Positions 16,087 to 25,186 are shown, counted from the stretch's first letter. The stretch: DNA of 25,738 bases from an uncultured Planctomycetaceae bacterium (GCA_903927685.1 CAIYOB010000624.1:1-25738); one strand, 5' to 3'. Program-made: numbers and translations. The notes: generated by a model not told the origin, from the sequence alone.

Positions 16087-18564
16087 TCAAGGCGTTGGAG
16101 GTTCAGGGCTCACGCGTTCGTATCGAATCAGGCAGGACGAGCGTGGCTGAGGCAGGCGGACCAGCAGGCCCGTCTCTAACAGGTCCCGGCCCCGGGCTTC
16201 CCAGGGGTGCGTCTGGTCGAAGTCGTGGAGGCGGTAGACGGCTTCCGGATCCAGGCCGCGGAGCCTGAGGCGGGCCGTTTCGTACGGACTCTGATCTCGC
16301 CGAAACGCCTGCACCATGCCCTGGCCCAGTTCCGGCCGATCGAACTGCCAGGCGACCCAGACATCGAGTGTCAGCTGATGCGCGGTCAACGGATAGAAAT
16401 CGCCCAGCAGGTAGTCCTCGACCGCGTGGAATTCGGCCATCATCTTCTTCAGCAGCGAGTAGTCTTGGTCCTTGGTGCGGGTATCGATGCCGATCCGCGA
16501 GGCGGGAAAGAGGCAACTGCGGTACCAGTACACGTCGCCGGGTGCCATCCCGGAACCGAAGTAGGGCAGCCAGATCGCGAGTCCCAGCGTGTGCCCCTGC
16601 TGCGACTCCGCCGGCGAGAAGCAATCGCTCCGCAACAGGGGCACGGAGCGGCGCAGGGTCTCCAGGTCGTTGCGGCGTCCCCCGCTGGCACAGCTGTCGA
16701 TGTACAGGTTCGGATGCCGGCGCAGGAGTTCATCCCAGAAAGCCAGGTAGCCCTCCACATGCCGCATCTCGGCCAGGCCCTGGCGGTCGGGGGCGTCCGC
16801 CGCACGCCAACAGCCCAGCGGCTGCAGGTTGAAGTCCTGGCGATACACGTCGACGGCCTCGCTCGTGAGCAGGCCGTCGATTCTCTCGACCACCCACTTC
16901 CAGGCTTCCGGATGGCCGAGATTCAGCAGTTGCGTCCCGCCGTCGCTCAGAATCCACTCGGGGTGCTGGACGGCGAGCCACGAACCGTCCACGACCCGCT
17001 CCGGCTCGAACCAGAGCACGAACTTCGTGCCCTGCCGGTGGACGCGGTCAGCCACCTCGCGCACGCCGCGGGGGAACCTCGCCCGGTCCACCTCCCACGT
17101 GCCGACGTTGACCCAACTGCCCTGGTTCGGATACCAGCCGGCGTCGATGAAGTAGTAGTCGAGGTGGATTCCTTCGCGGGCAAAGCCGTCGACGATGGCC
17201 AACTCTTCGTCGGCGCTCGGGTTCAGGGTGCTGCTCCAGCAGGAACCGTAGTGGGTCGGGACCAACTGGCCGCCAGGCCGCGGCAGGTTGTGCGCGACCA
17301 GCCATCGCCGCCAGATGTTCTGCGCCCGGAGCCAGTCGCCGCCACGCCAGAACAACAGAACCGCCAGCGGCGAGCGCGCCTCCTCGCCCGGCCGCAAGAG
17401 GAAGTGCGTCCGTTCCTGGCCGCCGAGCACGTGGACCGTGTCTACCCCCTCGCGGGCAAAGGTGGCGCTCCACTGCCCCGGCCAACCGAGGGCCATAATC
17501 ACGCCGCCGCCCGGCAGCGCCAAGTTGTAGTAGGGAAACGCCGCTTCGGTCGGCCGGCCTCCGGGCGGGGAAAACGTGCGTCGATCGCCCGGGCCGAGTG
17601 GAATCGCGTACGGTTGGTAACTGTCGGGAGTACAGGTATCGCCCTGGCATCCGTGCAGCACGAACTCGCCGCCTTGCCGCTCGTCGAACCGGACGTCCAA
17701 GGCGCGAATGTCCTCCAGGATTGGCGTCTCGGCGTCGCCTCGGTTCCGGAAGTGGAGCGTCCATTCCGCAACTGGAAAGTCCCGGTACTCGACGGACTCG
17801 CAACGGACCTCCAGGCCCGTCTTCGCGTCCGTCCAAGTCGTGGTCCGCCGCACGCGATTCGCATCCAGAGCCGTTTCTTGAGCGGTGCGATTCCAGGCGG
17901 GCAGCAGCCATCTGGATGGCATCCCACCGTACACGAAGCTGAAGGGCAAATCGAGCCCGCGGCGATCCTCCGGCAATTCGCCCAGCCACAGTTCGCTGCC
18001 GTCGGCCAGCAGCACCTTGGCATCCGCCCAGTCGGCGTGGTCCGAGGCGATGCCATCGCCGGCGTCGGCCGCCTCTAAAACGAAGCTCGTGGCGCCGCCC
18101 AGGTCGACGGACAGCGGCACGCCCTCCATCCCTTCGCGCAACACCGGCGACTGGGCCAGCACCTGGCCCCCGACCGCCACGGAAAAGACGACGCTCCCCA
18201 GAGCGGGCCGCGTTTGTTCGTTGCTGTCAATGCCGACGATGGCGGAGAACGTCTTGCCGGGGGCATTCAGTTGCACCACGACTTTGCTCGGTGCGTGGGT
18301 CAACAGCCCGCGCTGGTACTCTCGGGCGGCAATTGCCAGCGGCCTGCCGGCGCGGCCGTTCCGGAGTATCTCGCCATGACAGGACCACACCTGCAGTTCC
18401 GCACCACGGGGCGTGGGTGGCTCGGTCTCAACCAAGTGGCGACTCACCCACTGCTGGGCGGTTTGCAAATCGGCCTCGGCCACCACCTGGGCGTGCGCTC
18501 TCAGAGCGACCGCGCCCAGCAGGATGCATCCCAACACGACGTTCCGACTTCGGCCTCGAGTCAT
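16087..18564 (-). CDS. Exported GH36-type alpha-galactosidase-like enzyme with NPCBM domain
   Basis: This 825-residue protein begins with a signal peptide (1-25, RAHA). An NPCBM-like carbohydrate-binding domain follows (about 45-200; SAIVGIDSNEQT, ADWADAKVLLADG), then a beta-rich GH36 N-domain (about 205-440). The TIM barrel has YYFIDAGWYPNQG, FVLWFEPERV, YRQD577FN as nucleophile, DSCASGGRRNDLE and RSD647 as acid/base, followed by a C-terminal sandwich. Family members release terminal alpha-galactose or related sugars. The nucleophile motif is YRQD rather than the classical KWD, suggesting a distinct subgroup. AAGGA lies 9 bases before the ATG. It is 48 bases downstream of the sulfatase, so both likely attack one sulfated glycan. 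Confidence 0.88.
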   Translation of the reverse strand: MTRGRSRNVVLGCILLGAVALRAHAQVVAEADLQTAQQWVSRHLVETEPPTPRGAELQVWSCHGEILRNGRAGRPLAIAAREYQRGLLTHAPSKVVVQLNAPGKTFSAIVGIDSNEQTRPALGSVVFSVAVGGQVLAQSPVLREGMEGVPLSVDLGGATSFVLEAADAGDGIASDHADWADAKVLLADGSELWLGELPEDRRGLDLPFSFVYGGMPSRWLLPAWNRTAQETALDANRVRRTTTWTDAKTGLEVRCESVEYRDFPVAEWTLHFRNRGDAETPILEDIRALDVRFDERQGGEFVLHGCQGDTCTPDSYQPYAIPLGPGDRRTFSPPGGRPTEAAFPYYNLALPGGGVIMALGWPGQWSATFAREGVDTVHVLGGQERTHFLLRPGEEARSPLAVLLFWRGGDWLRAQNIWRRWLVAHNLPRPGGQLVPTHYGSCWSSTLNPSADEELAIVDGFAREGIHLDYYFIDAGWYPNQGSWVNVGTWEVDRARFPRGVREVADRVHRQGTKFVLWFEPERVVDGSWLAVQHPEWILSDGGTQLLNLGHPEAWKWVVERIDGLLTSEAVDVYRQDFNLQPLGCWRAADAPDRQGLAEMRHVEGYLAFWDELLRRHPNLYIDSCASGGRRNDLETLRRSVPLLRSDCFSPAESQQGHTLGLAIWLPYFGSGMAPGDVYWYRSCLFPASRIGIDTRTKDQDYSLLKKMMAEFHAVEDYLLGDFYPLTAHQLTLDVWVAWQFDRPELGQGMVQAFRRDQSPYETARLRLRGLDPEAVYRLHDFDQTHPWEARGRDLLETGLLVRLPQPRSSCLIRYERVSPEPPTP

Positions 18565-18612
18565 GAGTCCACGTCCTTATCGCGCGGCCACGCGCCCCTG
18601 AGCAAGAACACA

Positions 18613-20805
18613 TCACCGCTGGACTGCCAGCTTGCGAAAGCCGACACCGCCCTCGAAGACCAGCAAGTTCAACTGCGCTTTGGGCTCGCCGAGGACCGCA
18701 TGCGTGGCGGTGGCGGTGACGCCGGCGATCTGGGCCACAGCCGTGGTGCCTTGGAACTTCACCCGTAACGTGTACCATTCGCCGCGCTTTAGCTGCAGCC
18801 GCTCGCGGGCCAGCGGAACCGTCTGCTCGCGGCCTTCGCCGGCGCTGGGATTCTTGGCGATCTCGATCTGCTCCGGCGAGACGACGATGCGGAATGAATG
18901 CTGGTTGCCGGCTGTGTGGATCCGCAACGAATGCCGATCGGCATTGCCAAAATTGAGCTCATATTGCAGCGTCCCGTCCGTGAGCGCCAGCGGACTGCGA
19001 AGTGTCGCGGGCTGGTCGTCGCCGCGTTGCTGTACGCCCCACAGGGCCTGGTCGCGGGCCGTCCAGTCGCCGCGCAAGACCTCCCAGGGCTGGCCGGGCA
19101 CGGCGCTCAGCGGCTCTTGCATCACCGCGGCTCCGTCCAGGGGCGGGAGGATTGCGGCCGGCGGCTTGGGCCGGGGCTTGACCGGTGGCAACTCGCGGCT
19201 AAACCCGCCGTCCCGGTACCGGTCCAAAAGCGCGGCCAGTTCCTGTGCGACCTCGGGATGCGCGGCGCTCACGTCGCGAGTCTCCGCCGGATCGTCCTGC
19301 AGGTTGTACAACTGGGCTTGGAATTCTCCTGCGCGGGCCTTGCGGACGGCCGGCTTGATCCCGTCGGCTGGAAGGCCTTCAATCCACTTCCAGGGGCCTT
19401 GGCGGATCGCGAAGACGCCGTCGGCACTGTGCACGATCAGGTGGCTGCGAGCTGGCGGAGTTCCGCTCTGGCCGAGCAGCGCGGGCAGGAAGCTGTGACT
19501 GTCTTCGGCAGCCTGGTCGGCAGCCGGCAGTTCCTGACCGACGATCGCCGCAGTCGTGGCGAGGATGTCGGCCAGGCTAACCATTTCGCTGCACGTCGTG
19601 CCCGCGGGGACCCGTCCCGGCCAGCGGACCAGGAACGGGACCTTGAAGCCGCCTTCCCACACGGAGTGCTTGCCGCCACGGAGGCTGCCGTTGACCCGCA
19701 GGCCCGCCTGGTACGCTTGCGTCTGCAGGCTGGTGGTGTTCTCCGGACGGAACACGCCTCCGTTGTCGCTGGTGAATAAGACCAGCGTGTCTCGGGCGAC
19801 GCCTTGTTGATCGAGCGCGTCCAGGATGCGGCCGACGCTGCGGTCCAGCTCGTGAATCCAATCGCCGTACAGGCCGGCCCGGCTCTGGCCGGCCAGGTCT
19901 TTGTCCGGAGTGACCGGGTTGTGCACGGCGACGGGCGTGAAGTACAGGAAGAACGGCTGGTCCTTGGGCTGCTGGGCCAGCCACCCTACGGCCTTGTCCG
20001 TCAAGGTGGCCATCACGCGTTCGTTCCTGCGCCGCGGCGCGTCCAGGTCCAGGATCTGGGCCCGGCCGTTTTCCGTATCCTGAGCGGTGTACGTGGCCTG
20101 GAAATTGGCGTCGTCCGAGTCCGGACCGGGCAGCTTCAACCCGGCAGGGAGCTGGCCGCTGCGCAGTCCGTACACGAACCGATTCTCGACGTACACTCCG
20201 GTGAGGTCGCCGTGATTCGACGGCACGGCGAAGTGATAGTCGAAACCGATGTCCAGCGGGCCCGGCGACAATTCGGCGGCATAGTCGGTGCGGAACAGCA
20301 GCGAACCCCGGGCATCGCCATATCCCAGATGCCACTTGCCGACCGCCGCCGTGCGGTAGCCGTGCCCTTTCAGCAGCGCGGCCATGTTCAGCCGCGTGGG
20401 CTCGATGTGCAGCGGCGAGAACACGCCCAGCACCTCGTGCGTGAGTGACGTCCGCCAGCAGTAGCGGCCCGTCAGCACCGAGTACCGCGTCGGCGAGCAG
20501 ACCGACGAAGTCGTATTTGCGTCCGTGAATCGCCGCCCCTCCCTGGCCAGGCGGTCGATGTTCGGCGTCTGAACCAATTGGCCGTCCGCGCCATAGCACC
20601 CGGCGCTGCCGTAGCCGTAGTCGTCAGCCAGGATGATCACGACATTCGGCCCGCGGCTCGCTTCGGCGGCAAGGCCAGATCGGGCTGAGCTAATCGTCAA
20701 GGCCACGACGGCAGCGGCCAGGGTGAGTGTCGTCGATCTGCCTGGGAACCGGCGGGATGAGTCGCCCGGGGACACGTGCCTTGCCACAGACAGTCGGGGT
20801 GTCAT
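18613..20805 (-). CDS. Exported formylglycine-dependent sulfatase with C-terminal beta-sandwich
   Basis: This 730-residue protein has a signal peptide (hydrophobic 24-47, ending GLAAEA) and a type I sulfatase domain. D61 and D62 (ILADDYGYG) are metal ligands, C103 in VCSPTR is the cysteine converted to formylglycine, GKWHLGY and FTSDNGG complete the site. From about residue 545 an added domain (WEVLRGDWTARDQALWG, LQYELNFG, GEWYTLRVKF) resembles the LamG-like DUF1080 sandwich and may bind sugar. The enzyme would remove sulfate esters from a polysaccharide. The conversion enzyme is not in the window. No clear ribosome site precedes ATG 20805. First gene of an operon with the GH36 enzyme. Confidence 0.92.
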   Translation of the reverse strand: MTPRLSVARHVSPGDSSRRFPGRSTTLTLAAAVVALTISSARSGLAAEASRGPNVVIILADDYGYGSAGCYGADGQLVQTPNIDRLAREGRRFTDANTTSSVCSPTRYSVLTGRYCWRTSLTHEVLGVFSPLHIEPTRLNMAALLKGHGYRTAAVGKWHLGYGDARGSLLFRTDYAAELSPGPLDIGFDYHFAVPSNHGDLTGVYVENRFVYGLRSGQLPAGLKLPGPDSDDANFQATYTAQDTENGRAQILDLDAPRRRNERVMATLTDKAVGWLAQQPKDQPFFLYFTPVAVHNPVTPDKDLAGQSRAGLYGDWIHELDRSVGRILDALDQQGVARDTLVLFTSDNGGVFRPENTTSLQTQAYQAGLRVNGSLRGGKHSVWEGGFKVPFLVRWPGRVPAGTTCSEMVSLADILATTAAIVGQELPAADQAAEDSHSFLPALLGQSGTPPARSHLIVHSADGVFAIRQGPWKWIEGLPADGIKPAVRKARAGEFQAQLYNLQDDPAETRDVSAAHPEVAQELAALLDRYRDGGFSRELPPVKPRPKPPAAILPPLDGAAVMQEPLSAVPGQPWEVLRGDWTARDQALWGVQQRGDDQPATLRSPLALTDGTLQYELNFGNADRHSLRIHTAGNQHSFRIVVSPEQIEIAKNPSAGEGREQTVPLARERLQLKRGEWYTLRVKFQGTTAVAQIAGVTATATHAVLGEPKAQLNLLVFEGGVGFRKLAVQR

Positions 20806-21232
20806 GATGTTGCATCCGTCACTAAGGAGGAAGGGCTCTTGCGGTCACGCCATGGAGTCCGGAATTGTCCATGGAGGGGGCCGGCCCTCGCCAGCGCTTT
20901 CCCGTAACCGCACGGGACTCAGTAGTATCCGGCCCGGCCCGGCCACCGTCAACATCCAGAGACATCCAGAGAAGAGAGCAACGTATTCAAGCCACTGGCG
21001 GTCATTCCCTCGACAGCTGGCAGCCATCATCTGCTCCTACGCTCGCTTCCAGCGCCCATCGCCCGCGCTGGACCGTGACTTCTCAACCGGCATCGACATC
21101 GGCCATGATCCTGTCTGGTGCCAGGATATCCACCGCATGCCACGGTCGCGTGAAGCCGCCGTGGAGGCTCCAGGAAGCGCAGTCCCTCCGTATCCGCCAA
21201 CACACCGTCGTTGTCCCGGAGAACGGTCTGCG
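20806..21232. other. 427-base intergenic region upstream of the sulfatase operon
   Basis: No convincing gene is seen. The region holds an inverted repeat next to the sulfatase start (20850-20874), a perfect 10-base tandem repeat (ACATCCAGAG at 20952-20961 and 20962-20971) and a GC-rich GGCCCGGCCCGGCC run near 20930. Short frames on both strands have neither ribosome sites nor recognisable sequence. It probably holds the sulfatase promoter and the 3' flank of the MATE gene. Confidence 0.5.
20850..20874. promoter_or_regulatory. Inverted repeat, possible operator of the sulfatase operon
   Basis: CCATGGA (20850-20856) and TCCATGG (20868-20874) are exact inverted copies separated by 11 bases, one helical turn and a half between arm centres. 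It lies 45 bases upstream of the sulfatase start codon, a position suited to a dimeric regulator. The symmetry is short and could be chance. Confidence 0.3.
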
Positions 21233-22630
21233 TTACTGGTCCATGTTGTCCGCTGGATACCGATGGCCTCCTGCGGCGATCTGCACAGCGTCTCCACGGC
21301 GCAGGTGTCGCAATTCGACCAGCAGCCACACGGCGGTCCACAGGGAGGAGCCCAGATCGGCGATGGGGAACGCGGCCCACACGCCGTTCAGCCCGAAGCA
21401 ACCCGGCAGGATCAGTATCGCGGGGATCAGCAGCAGCACCTGCCGAGACAGCGTCAGCAGCATCGCTTTCCGCGGTTTGCCGACGGCCTGAAAGTAGTTC
21501 GCGCTGACGATTTGAAATCCGACGATGGGCAGCATCAACAAGCAGGTCCGCAGCGCGTGGACTCCCAGTTGCTGCAGCGCCGGATCATTGCGGCTGAACA
21601 GCTGGATGACGCGATCCGGAATGAGCATCACGACCAGAAAGCCGGACGTCGAGACGAGCGTAGCGGCCAGGATCGCCGTCAGCAGGGCGCGCAGAACACG
21701 GTCATATTTGCGGGCCCCGTAGTTGAAGCCGATGATGGGCTGGACTCCCTGGTTGATGCCGATGATCGGCATGGCGATGAACATCACGATGGCCCAGACG
21801 ATGCCCATCGCCGAGATTGCCAGATCGCCCCCGTGCCGACTCAACTGGTTGTTCAGCAGAGCGTTCAACACACTCGCCGCCAGCTGCATCGCAAACGGCG
21901 GCGAACCGATGGCGATGATCGACCGGCAGACGGACCAGCGGAGGGCCAAGTTCCGACGCCGCAGCCGGAGCAGGCTGCGCCCGCGCAGGAAGTAGCTTAG
22001 CACCCACGTGGCACAGACGGCTTGGGACAGCACGGTAGCCGCCGCCGCGCCCCGCATCCCCCAGCCGAATCCGAACAGGAAGAGCGGATCCAGCACGACG
22101 TTCAGCAACGCCCCGATCAGCATGGTGACCATCGCCACCCGCGGATTGCCCTCCCCGCGGATGACCGCATTCAGGCCAAAGCCCAGGGATTGGAAGACGG
22201 CCCCCAGGATGATCACCTGCAAGTATTCCCGGGCATACGGCAAGACTTGCTGACTGGCACCGAACAGCACCAGCAGCGGATCGATCAGGACCAGTCCAAC
22301 CAGACTCAAGACGCCGGTCACACCCGCCAGCAGGACAGCGGCGTTGCCCAGCACGTGCTCGGCCTGGTCCAACTGGCGTTCCCCCAGGCGGATGGAAACC
22401 AGAGCTGTGGCGCCGAAGCCGATCAGCATCCCAAAGGCCATCTGGATCAGCATCACGGGAAATGACACCGTGGCGCCGGCGAGCCCCAGCGGCCCAAGCG
22501 CTTGCCCGATGAAGATCCGATCGACGATGTTGTACAGGGCCTGGGCCAGCATGCCCACGATCGCGGGGGCGGAAAAGGTCAGCAGCAGGCGCGGGATGCT
22601 GCCTTCGGCGAGTCGTTGGGAACGGTCCAT
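21233..22630 (-). CDS. MATE-family efflux transporter
   Basis: This 465-residue protein has twelve probable membrane helices. The opening (AEGSIPRLLLTFSAPAIVGML, then YNIVDRIFIGQALG) and the internal repeat (IAIGSPPFAMQLA, then GINQGVQPIIGFNYGARKYDR) are typical of MepA/NorM-like MATE transporters, which export cationic drugs or metabolites using sodium or proton gradients. ATG at 22630 is chosen because the MDRSQRLAEGS start matches usual family length; an in-frame extension to 22822 would add a low-quality 64-residue lead. No ribosome site is obvious. It stands alone on this strand. Substrate unknown. Confidence 0.9.
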   Translation of the reverse strand: MDRSQRLAEGSIPRLLLTFSAPAIVGMLAQALYNIVDRIFIGQALGPLGLAGATVSFPVMLIQMAFGMLIGFGATALVSIRLGERQLDQAEHVLGNAAVLLAGVTGVLSLVGLVLIDPLLVLFGASQQVLPYAREYLQVIILGAVFQSLGFGLNAVIRGEGNPRVAMVTMLIGALLNVVLDPLFLFGFGWGMRGAAAATVLSQAVCATWVLSYFLRGRSLLRLRRRNLALRWSVCRSIIAIGSPPFAMQLAASVLNALLNNQLSRHGGDLAISAMGIVWAIVMFIAMPIIGINQGVQPIIGFNYGARKYDRVLRALLTAILAATLVSTSGFLVVMLIPDRVIQLFSRNDPALQQLGVHALRTCLLMLPIVGFQIVSANYFQAVGKPRKAMLLTLSRQVLLLIPAILILPGCFGLNGVWAAFPIADLGSSLWTAVWLLVELRHLRRGDAVQIAAGGHRYPADNMDQ

Positions 22631-22894
22631 GAGGGGTTCACGCAAGGGTGCTGCCGTCAGGCGGGGACGCGGAGATTGTGCCCATTTTCGACCGACGGCC
22701 TTCCGGATGTCAAACCCACATGCGTGGACCGGAGCCGCGGGGTGGGGTTGGAGCGTGGGCACCGCGATCGTGGGGCCAACAAGCAGGTAGCTCAACAACA
22801 GGTCATGGCGACAGCATACCACGTCTTCCCCGTCGCGCCGAGCATGTTCTTCGTCCGGCCGCCGGATGCTAGCAGGGCCTGTCGAACAATCGTC

Positions 22895-22923
22895 TTGAGT
22901 TGCCGGACCAAATTGCGTACTAT
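22895..22923 (+). promoter_or_regulatory. Sigma70-like promoter of the 22974 operon
   Basis: TTGAGT (22895-22900) and TACTAT (22918-22923) are separated by 17 bases. It lies 50 bases before the start codon of the next plus-strand gene, a normal distance. Confidence 0.5.
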
Positions 22924-22973
22924 TCGCCGCCCGTCCCGATGCCTTGTGTCTCTTCGCTGGATAAGAAATTCCG

Positions 22974-23462
22974 ATGTTGGACTTCGAGATTCAACGTTGC
23001 GCCCGCAAATGCGCCAAGTCGGATCGGGAGTTCCAGCCCGGCGAGACGTTCTATTCGGTGCTGGTTTCGGAAGGCGCCGAGGTGGTCCGGCGGGACTTTT
23101 GCCAGGAAGCTTGGGACGGGCCACCGGAGGACTCGCTGGGGTGGTGGAAGTGCCAACTGCCGGAGTCCAATACCAAGAAAGCGAACTGGGCGCCCAACGA
23201 CGTGATGCTGGACTATTTCGAGCGGCTCCAGGATCAGCCCGGCCAAGAGGACGTGCGCTACGTACTCGCCCTGCTGATGGTCCGCCGCAGGATTGTCCGG
23301 CTGGAGGACACCGAGCACGACGATCAGGGACGCGAGATACTGGTGGTGTTCTGCCCGCGGACGGAAATGGAGCATCGCGTGCCGGTAGTCATGCCGGACG
23401 AGCCGCGGGCCCGGGTGATCCAGGATGAACTGGTGCAACTGCTATATGGTGGCCAAACTTAA
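22974..23462 (+). CDS. Conserved-looking cytoplasmic protein, function unknown
   Basis: The 162-residue product has no signal peptide or membrane helix. It begins MLDFEIQRCARKCAKSDREF with a Cys-x3-Cys pair, followed by PGETFYSVLV and a third and fourth Cys at FCQEAW and WWKCQL. This could make a small metal site. The second half is acidic and helical (DVRYVLALLMVRRRIVRLED) and includes a strand with VVFCPRTEMEHRV. I do not recognise a named family; the codon use and coding statistics look normal. A promoter lies 50 bases upstream and a second gene follows after 21 bases. Confidence 0.65.
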   Translation: MLDFEIQRCARKCAKSDREFQPGETFYSVLVSEGAEVVRRDFCQEAWDGPPEDSLGWWKCQLPESNTKKANWAPNDVMLDYFERLQDQPGQEDVRYVLALLMVRRRIVRLEDTEHDDQGREILVVFCPRTEMEHRVPVVMPDEPRARVIQDELVQLLYGGQT

Positions 23463-23483
23463 CGCGGCGGCAAGGATGCGGAT

Positions 23484-24497
23484 TTGAAACGGCACGCAGC
23501 GGCCTATCTGGTTCTGATGACCGTCTTGCTGTGCGCCAGCGGCGCCAGCTGTCCGACGCTGCGCCAGCCGCTCTCCCCGCCGGCGCCGACCCTGTTCGCC
23601 GGCCCGCCAACCTTGACCGAGGTCATCGCCGCCGTCAACGCGACCAGCGGCCAGATCCGCCAACTGCAGACGGATTCGGCGAGTCTCTCGGTTCAAGGCA
23701 TGCCCACGCTGCGGGCCAATCTGGCCGCCGGACCGCCGCGGAACTTCCGCCTGCGGGCCAGCTTCATCGGCGTCGGCGAAGTCCTGGACTTGGGCAGCAA
23801 CGACCAGGTTTTTTGGGCGATGGTTGACGTGCCGCAACTGATGTCCGAGGTGCCGCGGGCGGTGTACTACGCGCGGCATGACCAGTACTTGAACAGCGCG
23901 GCCCGGCAGGCGTTGCCGATCCAGCCGCAGTGGCTGGTCGAGGCGTTGGGCCTGGTCCAGTTGGATCCTGCCGGCCGGCACGAGGGACCTTATCAGCGCG
24001 GGCCGGGAGAACTGGAGATCCGCACGCGGACGCCTTCGCCCGAGGGCGACGTGACGAAGATCCTGGTGCTGCACGACCGGTTCGGCTGGATCCTGCAACA
24101 GCATTGGTACGATGCCCGCGGGGCGTTGCTGGCGTCCGTGTTCACGTCGCAGCACCAGTACGAAGCGGCGCTGGGCATCTCGCTGCCGCACGCCATCGAG
24201 GTCCGTCTGCCGCCGCCCGCCCAATCGCTGCAGATCCGCGTCGAGAATTACGTGGTTAATCAGTTGTACAGCGACCCTGCTCAACTGTGGGGGATGCCGG
24301 CCTTTCAAGGCTATCCGTTGATCGATCTCGCGGCGGCATCCGCGCCGGCCGCGGCACCTGCTGCGCCGCCCGCTGGTCCGGCCTACCCGCCACCGGCGGC
24401 GCCCAGTGCCTACCTGCCGACCGAGTATCGCTTGAACTACCGCGGCTACACGGCCCGGCGCCCGACAGCACCGGCGCCGGAATGGGCGTTGCGCTGA
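23484..24497 (+). CDS. Exported LolA-like-fold protein, TTG start
   Basis: The 337-residue product has a signal peptide (LVLMTVLLCASGASC, possibly a poor lipobox at Cys23). Then come a helix (EVIAAVNATSGQIRQLQ) and a run of amphipathic strands such as LRANLAAGPPRNFRLRAS, VFWAMVDVP, TKILVLHDRFGWILQQHWYD and IEVRLPPPAQSLQIRV. This helix-then-half-barrel pattern recalls LolA/DUF4292-like lipoprotein-binding folds. A Pro/Ala/Tyr-rich tail follows. The start is TTG at 23484 behind AAGGA; the ATG nearby at 23476 is out of frame and hits a stop at once. It is coupled to the preceding gene by a 21-base gap. Function is inferred only from fold pattern. Confidence 0.65.
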   Translation: MKRHAAAYLVLMTVLLCASGASCPTLRQPLSPPAPTLFAGPPTLTEVIAAVNATSGQIRQLQTDSASLSVQGMPTLRANLAAGPPRNFRLRASFIGVGEVLDLGSNDQVFWAMVDVPQLMSEVPRAVYYARHDQYLNSAARQALPIQPQWLVEALGLVQLDPAGRHEGPYQRGPGELEIRTRTPSPEGDVTKILVLHDRFGWILQQHWYDARGALLASVFTSQHQYEAALGISLPHAIEVRLPPPAQSLQIRVENYVVNQLYSDPAQLWGMPAFQGYPLIDLAAASAPAAAPAAPPAGPAYPPPAAPSAYLPTEYRLNYRGYTARRPTAPAPEWALR

Positions 24498-24676
24498 CTG
24501 GCCGCGTCACACCTGGAACGAGCGTCGCTTGGTCACCAAACCTGGCGCGCCCGGCACGGGGCCGGCGGGGACCGTGAGAACGCGCAACTTCGAAGACCGC
24601 CATGGATGTCACTCGCACCCCCCCGCCTCTGAACTGAACCGGCCGTAAAGTGCATTACGTAGCACCTCCGAAAAAG

Positions 24677-25186
24677 TTACTGACGAGTTCGCATTGATCG
24701 CCCGAATCGACTCCCGAGCCTGGATGGCGAGGAAACGGCCAGATCCACTTCGACCCATCTCCAGCCGGTCCAGGCCGCGGGAACGACGGCCAGGAGCACC
24801 TCGTTCTGGGCGTCCTCGACCTGAATGCCCACGCGTGCGACGTTGGCCTCTTCTGCCAAATGAACCCAGAAGCCGATGGTCCGCGTTTCACCGGGCACGT
24901 CTTCGCGGACCCGGAAGTCCCCTTTCGCTCCCGCCTGCTCCGCCTCCGCGGCCCCCAGCATCAAGGCGGTCTCACCCAACTTCACGGGGATTCGTTCCGC
25001 CGTGGCGACATAGGTCCGCTTCATTCTCCACGCGCCGGTCACGACCGAAGCGGCCTCGTCCAGCGGATTCAGCAGCAGCCGTTGCTCGCCATTTTCCGCA
25101 CGGGCAATCTTGCTGTCACGCGGGATCGCGTCGTCCGCACCCACGGCCGGCGCCAGGGCCAAGAGCCCCACGAACGCGCGCCACAT
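24677..25186 (-). CDS. Short exported beta-sandwich-like protein, possibly truncated
   Basis: From ATG 25186 the product is 169 residues: a signal peptide (MWRAFVGLLALAPAVGADD) and a beta-rich domain with VVTGAWRMKRTYVAT, RTIGFWVHLAEEANVARVGIQVED and WRWVEVDLA. The pattern resembles the N-terminal carbohydrate-binding or jelly-roll domain of larger secreted glycosidases, where a strand such as WRWVEVDL is followed by more sequence. Here it ends abruptly in a basic SPSRLGSRFGRSMRTRQ tail, suggesting a frameshift or 3' truncation. The ribosome site is weak. It could be a functional small domain, a decayed gene, or chance extension of a remnant. Confidence 0.5.
   Translation of the reverse strand: MWRAFVGLLALAPAVGADDAIPRDSKIARAENGEQRLLLNPLDEAASVVTGAWRMKRTYVATAERIPVKLGETALMLGAAEAEQAGAKGDFRVREDVPGETRTIGFWVHLAEEANVARVGIQVEDAQNEVLLAVVPAAWTGWRWVEVDLAVSSPSRLGSRFGRSMRTRQ

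Noticed and set aside
16207..18078. 623-residue plus-strand frame opposite the GH36 gene
   Set aside because: The GH36 frame has catalytic motifs and a signal peptide; the opposite frame has neither and is a codon-bias shadow.
20952..20971. 10-base tandem repeat as a CRISPR or iteron
   Set aside because: Only two copies, no spacer and no associated genes.
20845..21030. 61-residue minus-strand frame upstream of the sulfatase gene
   Set aside because: No ribosome site or recognisable motif; the sequence looks like noncoding GC-rich DNA read by chance.
22631..22822. N-terminal extension of the MATE transporter
   Set aside because: The added 64 residues are rich in Pro/Arg/Cys, lack family similarity and would overlap the likely promoter region.
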